A stretch of DNA of 64,000 bases from Lutraria lutraria (lineage: Eukaryota > Mollusca > Bivalvia > Venerida > Mactridae). The position numbers and the translations under genes are program-made. Numbering within the stretch: the first letter of the stretch is position 1; the number at the start of each line of letters is the position of its first letter. The notes beneath the pieces are model-generated. The model was given only the letters and a program-made list of their open reading frames with translations. It had not been told where the DNA came from and ran no database searches. Positions 12,204-23,971 of the stretch are shown here, piece after piece. The stretch is from the NCBI GenBank assembly GCA_964023205.1, contig OZ026845.1, positions 5,342,001-5,406,000 on the forward strand, written 5' to 3'.

Positions 12204-12610
12204 ATGAAAGGTAAGTTGTAGTCACGTTTTTGCATTATCAAATAATTAATGTCTCGTACATGTATTGATTAATGTATACAGTAGTGCGAAAACATAAGGG
12301 GTTTGGGGGTTGTTTGCTCCTCAACTATACTTGTCGGAGCAGACGTGTTTTAATGTTTCATTCACGTTTTGTCTGAAGTGTTGTGTTACTCGGATATGAC
12401 TTATGATTCGGATTATTTCAATGTATGTCATCAGCTAAAACACATATTGACTTTATCTATTAAAAAATCGTTCACCTTTCTATAGCTGTAATGGTGTCAG
12501 ATCAGACAGATATGAAAAATAGGTACTATTCTGGCTTTAATAAGCTTATTCAAGATCAGAAATTCAGATTACAACAGAGGCAGGCAAAGGCATTAATTAA
12601 GAAATTTCAG
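12204..12610 (+). CDS. TRMT1: TRMT1 upstream exons: alternative N-terminus or 49-aa uORF
   Basis: Exon A is 12204-12210 (ATGAAAG, then donor GTAAGT). Exon B is 12486-12610, after a pyrimidine-rich acceptor and before donor GTAATC. Together they give 44 open codons ending in phase 0, with a predicted helical, basic C-terminal part (ALIKKFQ). If spliced to the exon at 16922, the frame runs five more codons and stops at TGA 16937-16939, which overlaps the ATG at 16939. If spliced directly to the exon at 17892, also phase 0, the frame continues into TRMT1 and gives a protein of about 598 residues without the mitochondrial leader. Whether the exons are translated is unproven; they could be 5' UTR with a uORF. 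Confidence 0.55.
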
Positions 12611-12951
12611 GTAATCTAATCAGATTCAGAGAGAGGGAAGTGTCATGTATAAATGTTTATATTATTGAAAAGAGTATCGAATGTCTGGAAGAGTTATTAT
12701 AGAGTTACTTGAGTTATTGCAATGACTCACTGTATAAGTCTGTAATCTTTTAAGTTAAGGTGAATCAAAGTTGTGACAAATAGCCGTCTGACGTTTTAGC
12801 TATGCATCCTAAAGAAGTGGCATTGTTCAATAATTACTGAAAGTACATAACTGAAATGAGTTTTTATCAATAGCTAATGATTAAATGTACATTTCTGCAC
12901 CAGTAAAATAATATTTGATGATTAACAAGTATCTATAATTCTCACCTGAAC

Positions 12952-15816
12952 CAGGGATGCTATATTACAGGGATACGCAATGGACGGAAACTGGCTGAAA
13001 AACAGTGCCTAGGGATATTCACGCGAGAGCGCATGCGCATGCATTTACCGTTAATGTCGTTATCTAGCAGATAAAAGATGGGTCAAATATTCTCTTCAAT
13101 CGGCTTAAATAAATGTTGTTTTTGCATAGAATTTTTATATATTAATCTTAAAGTGTTAAATATTTTACAGATGTTGTAATTTTGTTTCTAGATATTAGTG
13201 GTTTTAAAGATTTCCAAGTTTTTGTGACCGTTCGAAAATCAAACTGACGTGATAATTTGACCGAAATGGTCGCACAATAGAAAATGTCAGTTTTTTGCGA
13301 CAGCTTTAGTGCGTGAAGATATTCTTAATTTCACGATATTTTGCCATGGTTGAAGTGTGACATACTTCTATATTGGTGGCATAACTATATTTTCATGTTT
13401 TATTTTGTTATAATACATAATTTCGCGATCGATTATGACCCAGTTTTTACAATTTACAAAATGGAGGCCTGATCTGACGAGGAAAATATTTCACTTTTTG
13501 CGACATCATTTGTATGTGAAGATATACTATATATCAAAATTTTCTTCCATAGTTTGACACTTACACACGTCGATATTGGCGGCATGATAATATATTCATG
13601 CTTACTTTTGTGAAAGAACACAATTTCGCGATTGATTATGACCCCATTTTTACGATTCAATTCAATGGCGGCCTGATCTGACGAGGAAAATATTTCACTT
13701 TTTGCAACACCATTTGTAAGTGAAGATATACTAAACATGAAAATTTTCTTCCATGTTTTTAGACTGACGTAGGTCGGTATTGACGGCATAACAATAATTT
13801 CAAGAATTATTTTGCTGTAATATCTTATTTCGCTCTCGATAATGATCCATTTTTACCGGTGCATAGCAAAACGAAAAAGCATCATATAAGCACTAAATTA
13901 CATAGATTCTAGCACAAACCAGAAACGGTGTAACCCGAATATATTATTTGGTATGCACATATTTTCACACCTATTATTCGAAATCATCAATTCATAACAA
14001 TGGCTGATTGAGAATCAACTGGCATGTGATAAACAATACGTACATCAATTCATACTCGAAGCGTGTCAACAGTTTAATTTTTCAGATTGAGTAAAGTCAA
14101 ACAGTTTATTCATGACTTGTACAACATTATATACATACATAATATGAAAACATTGTAGAATACGTGTATATATGCCTTTCCATACAGAAATATAAGATAC
14201 TTACAGATCAATTCTTCAAATATCTACTACATTTACAATTGTCAAGTCAAAGTCTTGAAATAATGACGGTATTATTACGTACATTATAATGCTAACAGAA
14301 TTCCAGTTATTCTATATATGTTCATAATGAAGAGAGCAATGAAGAAACATTACTTTAATCTTATTCAATATTTATATTTAATGATGGGTTAGTTGTAAGG
14401 TCGACCAAATTATGGTTTTATGCTAATCGCCATGAATATTTCACTGTGATCTCAGGTTCTTGACTTGGTTTTGTATTTGCTAAAATAATATCAGTTTTTC
14501 AACAATGATTAATTACTGTCATAATCAATATGATGTGAACATGTTGGTTTAAATTATGACATAAAATTTTATTGGTGGAACCCTGTTGTTTCCAATTAAT
14601 GGTCACACACCGTGACCTAATGCATTCAAATGACATGTGCAGCTGTGAAAATAATGTAGATTTATGAAACATAGACTACCCCATACTGTTTTCCATCTTG
14701 ATTTATTGATTGTTTCCTTGTAATCAGTAAAGATCGTCACCGATATTATGGTTATGACTATTCGAGGGCATATCTTAAGCCATTTTGGCGGAAGATTAAA
14801 AGTTACAGATTAAGTCTTTGGTTAATAAAATTGATACGCTATAATAGAGACATACATTATGAAAAATAAAGATCAATAACAAGATAAAGTTGTTCATTAA
14901 TACAAATTTATACGAATCAAAATTACAAATAACAAACCTTTCACCATAAAATGTATAACGTACGTACATTTCTTTCGTACAAAACATTCATGATATATAG
15001 CATTTCTTTAAATAAAAGTTTAACCATGAACATTTCTTCTTCAGCTGATAAATAGAAAGAAGTTCAACGATACAAAATTAAATTTGGTCTTGAGTTGTTA
15101 AATCGAACAAAACTTTCATGATATAAATATTTGTTATACAAATTTAATTCAAATGTTTAGCATTCGATCGTACATTTTTTCACTACATAAAAGTTTCGTT
15201 CACGAATTTAAGTCAAATTTTAGCATTCTATCGTACATTTGTTGTCATGATATAACTTTTCTTTCACAAGTTTATTCCGTGAAAATTTCGCCTTCAGCTG
15301 CATGATAATTCGAAAACAAGTTTCACGACATAAAATTTAATTATACAAAACTTTCATAATGTAATATACTACATGTATTTCAATTTTTCATACATATTTT
15401 CATGATATAAACGTTTCTTTTAAAAATTCAATTTAAATGAAAAAAATAGCGGTGAAAATTTTGTCTTGAGCCCCGTGTAGCATCACTGCTTGAGCTCATA
15501 AACCGAACAAAACTTTCATAACGTAAACATTTCTTTCCTACAAAATTTACATAATTTAAGCATTTCTTTCTCAAATTTAATTTAGAAAAAATAAGTTGTG
15601 AAAATTAATAACAAACAAATAAAAACTACGAGGAACTTGAGTCGATCATGGACCACTAATGTTACTTTTTGTCAATTATCGATTCTTTGTGTCATTTTCA
15701 TGTAAATTTCGGTAGTTTTGATACTTTTGCTTTCATTAACTAGCCTAGGCACTGATAATCGATAGTTGATCAGTGGATGATAAGCGGTTGCACATCCCTG
15801 TAATATAGCATCCCTG
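12952..15816. mobile_element. 2.9-kb non-autonomous TIR transposon (TRMT1 intron)
   Basis: The ends are near-perfect inverted repeats of about 30 bp, CAGGGATGCTATATTACAGG at the left and its complement at the right. The direct repeat CCTGAAC flanks it (12945-12951 and 15817-15823). Inside there is no transposase ORF, only AT-rich sequence with a ~203-bp tandem repeat (about 13240-13850). A second loose array (about 15000-15560) is built on AACAAAACTTTCATGATATA-like phrases. The terminal CAGGGATG and short duplication resemble hAT elements, but the visible duplication is 7 bp, so the family is tentative. A related short fragment (GGGATATAGCATCCCTG) is at about 24573. Confidence 0.85.
13240..13850. 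repeat. Three ~203-bp tandem units inside the TIR transposon
   Basis: The landmark TTTCGCGATCGATTATGACC recurs at 13421, 13624 and (diverged) 13828, a spacing of 203-204 bp. A second landmark, GCCTGATCTGACGAGG, occurs in the two later unit junctions (about 13464 and 13670). The 111-codon minus ORF at 13454-13789 only reflects the tandem duplication. Confidence 0.75.
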
Positions 15817-15912
15817 CCTGAACTTATGCTAATTCCATTTGCCAAAATAATGTATCATAATATCAAAATTAATTTAAACTACGATGTCCAACAATAACTT
15901 CAACATGTCATT

Positions 15913-16162
15913 AAAGGTTTCCATATTTAAAATTTTCACTTTTAAATGTTCTTCCGTGTTTATTTTCAATTCTAAACACAGTCCTCCATATTCACATTTT
16001 ACAAAATTCCTCCACACATGTGTTTACACTATGTACTACACAGTAGCCTAAACAAACCTGAAAGAAAATTCACTGTGTGAAAGTTGAGGACTGTGTTAAG
16101 AATTGAAAATAAACATGGAAAAACATTTAATAATGAAAATTTAAAATATGGAAACCCTCAAT
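15913..16162. mobile_element. Foldback element (~250 bp)
   Basis: The left arm (GGTTTCCATATTTAAAATTT onward, about 80 bp through ACACAGTCCTCC) is repeated in reverse complement in the right arm (from GAGGACTGTGTT to ATATGGAAACC). Only a short unique loop separates them. No ORF is present. It is a MITE-like foldback in the TRMT1 intron. Confidence 0.75.
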
Positions 16163-16181
16163 GAGGCCTAAATTAAAAATA

Positions 16182-16463
16182 TGTTTGTTTGCCCTTTACC
16201 GGCCCTGAATTTTAGAAGAGGGTCGGTAGGTTGGAAAAATATTTTATTTCTGAATTTGACCCTTACCTAGCATGAAATTACACTTCTATCTTGAAGCATT
16301 CTGTATTCATTTTATGTATTCTGCTACCATACAACCATTTATTGTCCGCTTTAATCAACTATAAACATGTACTCAGTCCCTTAACACACATTATTGTTTT
16401 CATTCATAAAATGTTATGAGTCGGCATGAATTTTTCGGGTCGGTCGGTAAAGGGCAAACAAAC
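16182..16463. mobile_element. MITE with TGTTTGTTTGCCCTTTACCG ends
   Basis: The left end TGTTTGTTTGCCCTTTACCG is mirrored at the right end by CGGTAAAGGGCAAACAAA. The interior (282 bp total) is AT-rich and non-coding. A related but diverged piece lies at about 17657-17840 (TGTTTGTTTGCTCTTAGCC, then GTAGGTAGG motifs). Confidence 0.75.
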
Positions 16464-16938
16464 TTAATTTTAATTTAAGCCTGACATTTTTTTTTTCATA
16501 AATCACAGTTGGTATTAAAGATATTAACCTTTGATTAATTGTATATTAATGTATGTAATATATTTAAATACAGCTATTTTAAGCTTAAAATGTTTATTGC
16601 AGGGTAATAAGGCAGTTGAAAAAATCCCCTGAAATTCCCCTTTGTCCTCAAAATGACGTGAAATTCCACTATCTGTGGGGCCCCTGGTCCCTTCCTATAA
16701 TGTGCAGCTAGGGCCCTGTCATCTTACAAGGTACAGATAAGATTAGACATAGTCGGTGAAGTTGTGCTGTATGCTTAATGCATTATCTAACAGATCGGAT
16801 CTATCATGAGTGAAAATTATTCCATGCAGCTACATCCTGTTAACATTTGTATCAACTTTCGAAACTATTTATACAAATATAAATGCAATTTTGTAATATT
16901 TTATTTTATTTTTTATTACAGGTGTTTAATACCTACTG

Positions 16939-19900
16939 ATGAGGCACTACCTTCGTGTATGTCGTAAGAAGGAATTCCAGACTATACTTATTCAATCAGC
17001 TAGTTCTCTTCAAACTAGATTTTATGTGAGTTATTTGAGTATTGACTGAGTTTAAAATCACAGATTTTTTTTTAGATCCTATTGGGTAAAATACTTATTA
17101 GTTTTAACTGTGTCTACAGTTTTCCTCTGACTTTTCTCTTCTTATTCTAAGATTTTATTTTATTTCTTTAAAGTCCCATAAGCTTATAAATGTATTGGTC
17201 CTAATAGTTTCTCTTTGTTCTATAACAGAGGAATCTGGTGTGTTTTCCTCCCGTGCATACTTTATAGCAAGAAAAAATGTTTCCGAAACCACTATCGTAT
17301 TATTTTCAATATCATTGAAAGAAAACTATTTATAAAACACCTGAGTTTTCCCAGAGTCATTCTATGCACATGTAGTAAAGTGACGTCACGCGATGTACAT
17401 ATTTCAAGTTTACAAAAGCTAAAATTACAGTGAAATGAGTGTTTTATCTTGGGATAGTATCAGCAATTGTTTGATTTTTGCATTTATTTTTTTATAGTAA
17501 AAAGCTTATGGGGCTTTAAGAATAAGGTACAAATGCTTGTAAAACTATTTGCAAATTCATGAAAAGTTTGGAATCACAGTAACTGTTGACATTTCACATA
17601 AAATCATTATTATATGTGGATGAATTTACAGTAAGTTGGGCTGTCCTTCAAAAAATGTTTGTTTGCTCTTAGCCTACCCAGAATTTTTCCTATAGGTAGG
17701 TAGGTATTTTTTTATATTGAACCCAAATTACATACAAATTAACAATGTCAGGTTGATATTTTCATTGAAAAAAAAATTAACAGAAAGGCCAAAAAAAGTT
17801 GGAAAGGGACGTTTTTTCTGAGTAGGTAGGACTACCTCAAAGAAAATATTTTGTAAGGATGGCCTTGGTAATTTTGTTTTCCACATTACAGAGGTCTTTC
17901 GGCAGTATGGTGGACAATAACCAAGAAGCACCACCAAACTACAGTGTTGTTACTGAAGGCAAGGCTTCCGTGTTACATCCATCTTCTGTATTCTACAACC
18001 CTGTACAGGAATTCAATCGAGATCTTACCATAGCTATCCTCTCAGAATGTGCAGAAGAGCATGTGCAGCGTATGAAAGAAAATAAACGCAAAGCCTTGTT
18101 GAAAGAAAATCCTGGAGTTCAGCCACAAGAAGGTAAATGGGGGGGGGGGGGGGTTCCTAGGCTAAATTTAGCAAATATTACATAACAAGTATTTCATTTA
18201 AAGATTTATGAGATTATATCTGGCTTTTATACAATTCTGCTTGATGTAGCTAAAAATAGAGAATTTCTTTGATAATTGAAGTTATTTCATTATTCAGAAA
18301 TAATCTTATGACATCTAATTATTATTCTCTATACATGCATCAAGTAAGAATGTCCTTTCTGATTTGATTTGATTTAATTATCTTTTTTGTAAGTTTTGCT
18401 TGGGAATTTTCCACTGATTTGCAAAAACAGATACTAATTAAGATTGGGGGAATGACTTATTATTAGCTATATATATAATATGAGTTGTAAGAACTTGCTC
18501 TTCAATCGATGTATAATAAATAAGTCTAAACTATTATACATCGATTAAAGAACAAGTTCTTACAACTTATATTAACTATTCTCGATGACTGTTTCCCGGA
18601 TACTGACCAGGACGAGAGAAGGGATTGTGAAGGTTCCGGTCAAATTCTGCTACAGACGGGATTCTAACCCGCAACCTCCAGGTTAGGCGTCTGATGCTCT
18701 ACCTATACACCACTGCTCCTCCTTCGGCTAATAGTATTATGATTATGTTAGGTTAATGTATTAAATACAGCATAGTGCTTTATATTGTAGTAGAGGTTCC
18801 ACCACTGGAAGCAGGAGTTTCACATCCATACGGTTTGAAAGTACTGGAAGGCTTAGCTGCATCAGGACTTCGGTCTGTAAGATTTGGACTTGAAGTTCCA
18901 GGAGTTAATAAGATCATTGTCAATGATTTTGCTAAGCATGCTGTTGAAACTATAGAGAAGAATATTGCTAGGAATAATCTGGGACATATCCTAGAACCAA
19001 GCTGTAATGATGTAGCAATGTTGATGTATCAAAACAGAAAACTTTCTGATCGTTTCGATGTTATTGATTTGGATCCTTACGGTACCCCTGGACCATTCTT
19101 GGATGGAGCTCTTCAGTCAGTTCAAGATGGAGGTTTGTTATGTGTAACCTGCACTGATGCTGGTACGTTGTGCGGTAATTTCGGCGAGAAGGCGTTCACT
19201 ATGTACGGAGGATTTCCGCTACGTGGTAGATTCTGTCACGAGATGGCACTGAGGATTATTCTGCATTCTTTGGAGTCCCATGCAGCGACCTATTCTCGAT
19301 ATATCGTACCTCTTGTGTCTTTAAGTGTCGATTTTTACTTCAGACTATTTGTGAAAGTGTACAGTGGACAGATAAATGCAAAGACCACCGCTAGTAACAC
19401 CGGTATGGTATATCACTGCACAGGCTGTGGTTCTTATGCAATACAGCCATTGTGTACCACACAACCTGGTAAAAATGACAATTTAAAGTATATTCCAGGC
19501 CGTGGTCCTCCAGTTGGAGAAAAGTGTAAACACTGCAACCATGAACATCAGATAGGTGGGCCTATGTACATTGGTCCTTTACATGACAAGAACTTTGTTA
19601 AGAAAATAATAAACCGTGCTGTAGATGAGCCTGAAAAATTCAAAACTTGTAAAAGAATTGAAGGCATGTTGTCAATGGCTTCTGAGGAGATTGACGTACC
19701 TTTGTATTATGAATCCGATGGATTATATCAAGTTCTGCACTGTTTGCCTTTAAAGATCATGAAATTTAGGTAATTTATTACATTTACTTTTAATTATGTA
19801 ATGCATCAAACTTTACCTTGTGAACCCACTAGGGCCCACATTTTTAGCTCAATTTTAGCAAAACTGTGTCAGAATGTTAATAATGACAAAATCTCAGACA

Positions 19901-22900
19901 AGTCCGATATTGGGCCATTTTGGGTGAAAAACTAGGTCACCAGGGCCAAATAAGGGAAAACCTTGTGAACACTTTAGAAATCACTATTTTGATTGGATCT
20001 TCATGAAACTTTGTCAGAATGTTAATTTCAATAATATATAGGTCTAGTTTGATATTGGGTCATTTCCTGTCAAAAACTAGGTCACTAGGGCAAATTGCTG
20101 GAAAACCTTGTGAACACTCTAGAAGTCACTGTTTTGATTGGATCATCATGAAACCATGTCAGAATATTTGTCTTCATAATATCTTGGACAAATCCGAACA
20201 TGGGGCATCTTGGGTCAAAAACCAGGTCGCTAGGTCAATTCTTATGAAAAACCATGTTAACACTGTAGATTTCACAGTTATAATTGGATCTTCACCAAAT
20301 GTTGTCAAATTGTTTGTTTTAATGATATAACCATTAAGTACAAATATGAGTCCTCTGGGGTCAATAACTAGGTCAAATCTTAGGAAAACTTTGTTAACAC
20401 TGTAGATGTCACAGTTTTGATAGGATCTTTACCAAACCTTGTCAAAATGTTTGCCTCAATGATATGTGGGCCAAGGTTGAATATGGTTCAGCAGGGGTAA
20501 AAAACTGGGTCACCAGGTAAAATCTTACGTAAAAATCTTGTAAAAGCTCTAGATGTCATGGTTTTAATTGGATCACAAGGTCAAATCGAAAACCTTGTCT
20601 ATGCTGTAGTTGTCATGGTTTTGATTGGATCTTCACCAAACCTTGTCGGAATGGTTGTCTTATTTATATGTAGGACAAGTTTTGACATGGGACATCTGGG
20701 GTCAAACACTAGGTCAACAACGTTTTAATGAGTAAACAATGTTTGTCATGTGAGCGATATAGGGCCATCTTGGCCCTCTTGTTTATCTTTCACACTGAAC
20801 CAAGATTCATTGCATGGAAAATTAGCATCTGATTGTTAGAATTATTACTCATTTCAGTTCCATTTATTAGTTATTAAGTTTTTATTAAATTTACTTGTTA
20901 TTTAAACTAAACAATATATATGAAAGTATAATATATTGCAGGTGTTACTTTGTTGTTGTACAAGTTGAACTTTATTTTACATATTTGGATTTTCCCCCGT
21001 ATATTTACAGATCAGCCATTTTGAATGCTGGTTACAAAGTGTCTTTTTCTCATGCCTGCAAAAATTCTTTGAAAACTGATGCTCCAAATAAAGTTATTTG
21101 GGTAAGATTATTATCAATTTACATCAGTTATGATAAATACATGTCTAATGTGTACCTTTGTATTGGGACATGGGGATTGGGACACTAAAAAACATCAAAT
21201 CTGTGCTCCAGACTCAATTTTAAGACGTGCAGTATTTGTGCTATGAAATCATCATGTACTAATGAGTTAATACATTGTCTTGATTGTAATTCAATATGGA
21301 AAATACTGATAGTCCTTGTGTATTTTGATTCATTGTATGTAGCAATGAATAAATTTTTGTTTCGTAATGGCCAACATTATATTGACTCCCCCGTTCATGA
21401 CCATGATTTTTTTTAAATTTTAAATCATATGAATAAATTGGTTCTTTGTTTCAGGATATATTGCGTGCCTGGGTTACTTCTAATGAAATGAAATCAAAGA
21501 GAATCATGGTTGGATCACCTGCTCACAATATCTTAAGCCAAGAAGCTTCCATTGAAGTGAACTTTGACATTCACCCTGACGCTAATCCCAAGTCAAGGTC
21601 AGAGAGTTTGGTTCGTTGGCAGAAGAACCCTGAGAAAAACTGGGGTCCCAAACCAAGAGCTAAGAAAACAACTGATGGTGATGACCTAGAACAGCGTAGA
21701 TTACAGAATCAGGGAAAAAGGAAGAGAAAAGATGTATGTTTTGTTTAGAATTTTTCAGTATCATCAAATATTTTTATGTTTGAGGCCACAAAAGTCAGAC
21801 TTGATCAAGCAATTACTAATATTCGAAAACCTGTGCATACTTCATTAGCTTTTTTCTTAAGGTTATATACCCATAATGTTGGACAATGGGAACCTTTATA
21901 ATTTTTATTGGTTTGTATGATAGAAAATGACCCTGAGATTTAAAGAAAGAAGACAAATTCCTTTAGTTATCGTCCCTTTAGAATTGCATTGGAAGTTGTC
22001 AATTTTCAAGGATTAAAGAAAAGAAATACATTTTAAGAAAACCCATGGTAAAAAAGTGCAAAAACTCAGAATCAGTCGAATGTTATAAAGAAAAATGTAG
22101 GACACCATGCAAAATGTACAGAATTCTTTTTCTGTTTTTAGCTCACATGTCACAAAGTGACAAAGTGAGCTATTAGGATCACTCTCCGTCCGGCGTCGTG
22201 CGGTGTGCGTCGTGCGTCGTCAAACTTTTTGTTGTGACCACACTAGGGGCCACATTTTTGGCTCAATTTTAGCAAAACTGGGTCAGAACGTTAATATCAA
22301 CAAAATCTCGGACGAGTTCGATATTGGGCCATTTGGGGTCAAAAACTAGGTCACCAGGGCCAAATAAGGGAAAACCTTGTGAACACTTTAGAAATCACTG
22401 TTTTGAATTTATCTTCATGAAACTTTGTCAGAATGTTTATTTTAATAATATGTAGGTCAAGTTTGAAAATGGGTAATTTCTGTAGTAAAATTAGGTCACT
22501 AGGGCAAATTGCTGGAAAACCTTGTGAACACTCTAGAAGTCACTGTTGTGATTGGATGATCATGAAACCTTGTCAGAATGTTTGTCTTCATAATATCTTG
22601 GACGAGTTCGAACATGGGTCATCTTGGGTCAAAAACTAGGTCGCTAGGTCAAATCTTATGAAAAACCATGTTAACACTGTAGATTTCACAGTTATTATTG
22701 GATCTTCACCAAATTTTGTCAAATCGTTTGTTTTAATAATATAACGGTCAAGTATAAATATGGGTCATCTGGGGTCAATAACTAGGTCACCAGGTCAAAT
22801 CTTAGGAAAACTTTGTTAACACTGTAGATGTCACAGTTTTAATTGGATCTTCACCAAACCTTGTCAAAATGTTTGCCTCAATGATATGTGGGTCAAGGAT

Positions 22901-23600
22901 GAACATGGGTCAGCCGGGTTCAAAAACTGGGTCACAAGGTCAAATCTTAGGTAAAAATCTTGTAAAAGCTCTAAATGTCATGGATCTTGGCCAAGTTCAA
23001 ATATGGGTCACCTAGGGTCAAAAACCAGGTCACAAGGTCAAATCTTAGGAAAACCTTATTAACACTGTAGATGTCAAATTTTGATCGTATCTTCACCAAA
23101 CCTAGTCAGACTGTTTGTCTTAATGATATGTAAGACAAATTCGAACATAGGTCGTCTGGGGTCAAAAACTAGGTCACCGGTTCAAAACAATGTTTTAATC
23201 ATGAGTGAACAGTGATTGTCATGTGAGCGATATAGGGCCATCTTGGCCCTCTTGTTTTTTTCAAGGACAACATTTCTTATAAAAATTCAAGAAACAATAA
23301 ATAATGATAATTGGGCAATACTAATTTTATGATGTTGACATTGTTTATTAGAATTGAGCAGAATACGTATAAAATTTCAGTACTGCGGATATATTTGTAT
23401 TGATACATTAATTTTTAAACAACACGAAGTGAAAACTAAACTTTTATCTAGAAATGGTTGCTTTTTGTAGGAATTTCTTAACAATGCTTCAACTCTTCAA
23501 TGTATTGTATTGAACTGATTTTCAGGAGGGCTCTACACTCCAGAAAAATGATGAAGAGGAAGAATCGTCAGGCAAGGAAGAAAAGTGTGACACAACGTAG
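16939..23600 (+). CDS. TRMT1: TRMT1: tRNA (guanine26-N2)-dimethyltransferase (583 aa, mitochondrial-leader form)
   Basis: SAM-dependent enzyme making m2,2G at position 26 of tRNAs; family members act in nucleus/cytosol and mitochondria. Coding exons: 16939-17025, 17892-18132, 18791-19769, 21011-21101, 21455-21733, 23526-23600. All are GT-AG with matching phases and total 1752 nt. The third exon could start at 18794 instead. Residues 1-34 ([10 protein letters not shown]..., many Arg/Lys, no acidic run) look like a mitochondrial presequence. The family landmark [12 protein letters not shown] follows, then SAM motif I (GLAASGLRS, 130-138), the catalytic-type DLDPYG (202-207) and a paired zinc site (C319/C322 and C355/C358). 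[13 protein letters not shown] and NWGPKPRA are typical C-terminal landmarks. The protein ends in an acidic/Lys tail and lacks the CCCH zinc finger of vertebrate TRMT1 (about 659 aa). Introns hold many transposable elements. Upstream exons at 12204-12610 offer an alternative N-terminus. Confidence 0.95.
17166..17520. mobile_element. MITE with CTTTAAAGTCCCATAAGCTT ends
   Basis: The left end CTTTAAAGTCCCATAAGCTT is matched by AAGCTTATGGGGCTTTAAG at the right end, giving an 18-20 bp TIR around a non-coding interior of about 315 bp. It includes a CRE-like GTGACGTCACGC. It lies in the TRMT1 intron between the leader exon and the FYNPVQ exon. Confidence 0.65.
18133..18153 (+). other. 15-G tract directly after a TRMT1 donor site
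   Basis: The donor GTAAAT at 18133 is followed within six bases by 15 consecutive G (18139-18153). G-runs just inside introns commonly act as splicing enhancers and can form G-quadruplexes in RNA. The exact length should be treated as uncertain because homopolymers are error-prone. Confidence 0.6.
18475..18725 (-). mobile_element. Palindrome plus tRNA-derived SINE head
   Basis: 18475-18574 is a long imperfect palindrome: GAGTTGTAAGAACTTG, later its reverse complement, with ATCGATGTATAAT/ATTATACATCGAT inside and a loop of about 18 bases. Immediately right, on the minus strand, a tRNA-like head (TAGGTAGAGCATCAGACGCC, then GGTTAGAATCCC) spans about 18645-18725. It lies in the TRMT1 intron before the catalytic exon. 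Confidence 0.6.
19815..20784 (+). mobile_element. AGGGCC-hairpin element, 5'-truncated copy A
   Basis: About 970 bp of degenerate internal tandem units (landmark: AAAACTAGGTCACC then CTTGTGAACACT...TTGATTGGATC, roughly 130 bp apart). It ends in GTGAGCGATATAGGGCCATC followed by TTGGCCCTCTTGTTT. It lacks the TAGCTCAC 5' hairpin seen in copy B at 22139. It lies in the TRMT1 intron between the catalytic exon and the exon at 21011. ORFs inside are chance readings of the tandem units. Confidence 0.8.
22139..23257 (+). mobile_element. AGGGCC-hairpin element, full-length copy B
   Basis: It begins with a hairpin (TAGCTCAC...GTGAGCTA enclosing TGTCACAAAGTGACA), then CGTCGTGCGTCGTC-like sequence. About eight degenerate ~130-bp units follow, and it ends in GTGAGCGAT, the AGGGCC/GGCCCT hairpin and CTTGTTT. 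It has the same orientation as copy A in the preceding intron, flanking TRMT1 exons 21011-21101 and 21455-21733. Non-autonomous; superfamily uncertain (rolling-circle-like termini are possible but CTRR is not exact). Confidence 0.82.
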
Positions 23601-23643
23601 ACGAGTTCTGAATTATTTTGTATACAAAATTGTATCTGTGCTT

Positions 23644-23649
23644 AATAAA
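23644..23649 (+). terminator. TRMT1 polyadenylation signal AATAAA
   Basis: AATAAA lies 44 bases after the TRMT1 stop codon TAG (23598-23600), the only canonical signal close to it on the plus strand. Confidence 0.65.
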
Positions 23650-23971
23650 TAATACAAGTTCTGCTGGTCTTAAGTCTTTTACTCTGTCACCTTATGGGCT
23701 TCATCAATATTTAAGAAGTCAAATTTGTGAACTTAAAAGTCTCATAAAAAGTTTATTTAGATTTAGGTTCTTATATTTTCAAAACAATTTATAACAGAAA
23801 TTCAAATTTGAATTACATGGAGGAGTTTATTGTCTGCTTCAGCTATTTATAGATTCAGTACACTAGTCGGCATTTGCTGTATACACTGTCTGTCACTGAT
23901 TAAACAATGTAGAGAGTTAATTTGCATCCAATAGTCTGAGCGAAAAAAATGGGGTTGCTGTGCTCGTTTTT

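Noticed and set aside
13454..13789. 111-codon minus-strand ORF
   Set aside because: It spans tandem ~203-bp units inside a TIR transposon, and its internal protein repeat simply mirrors the DNA repeat.
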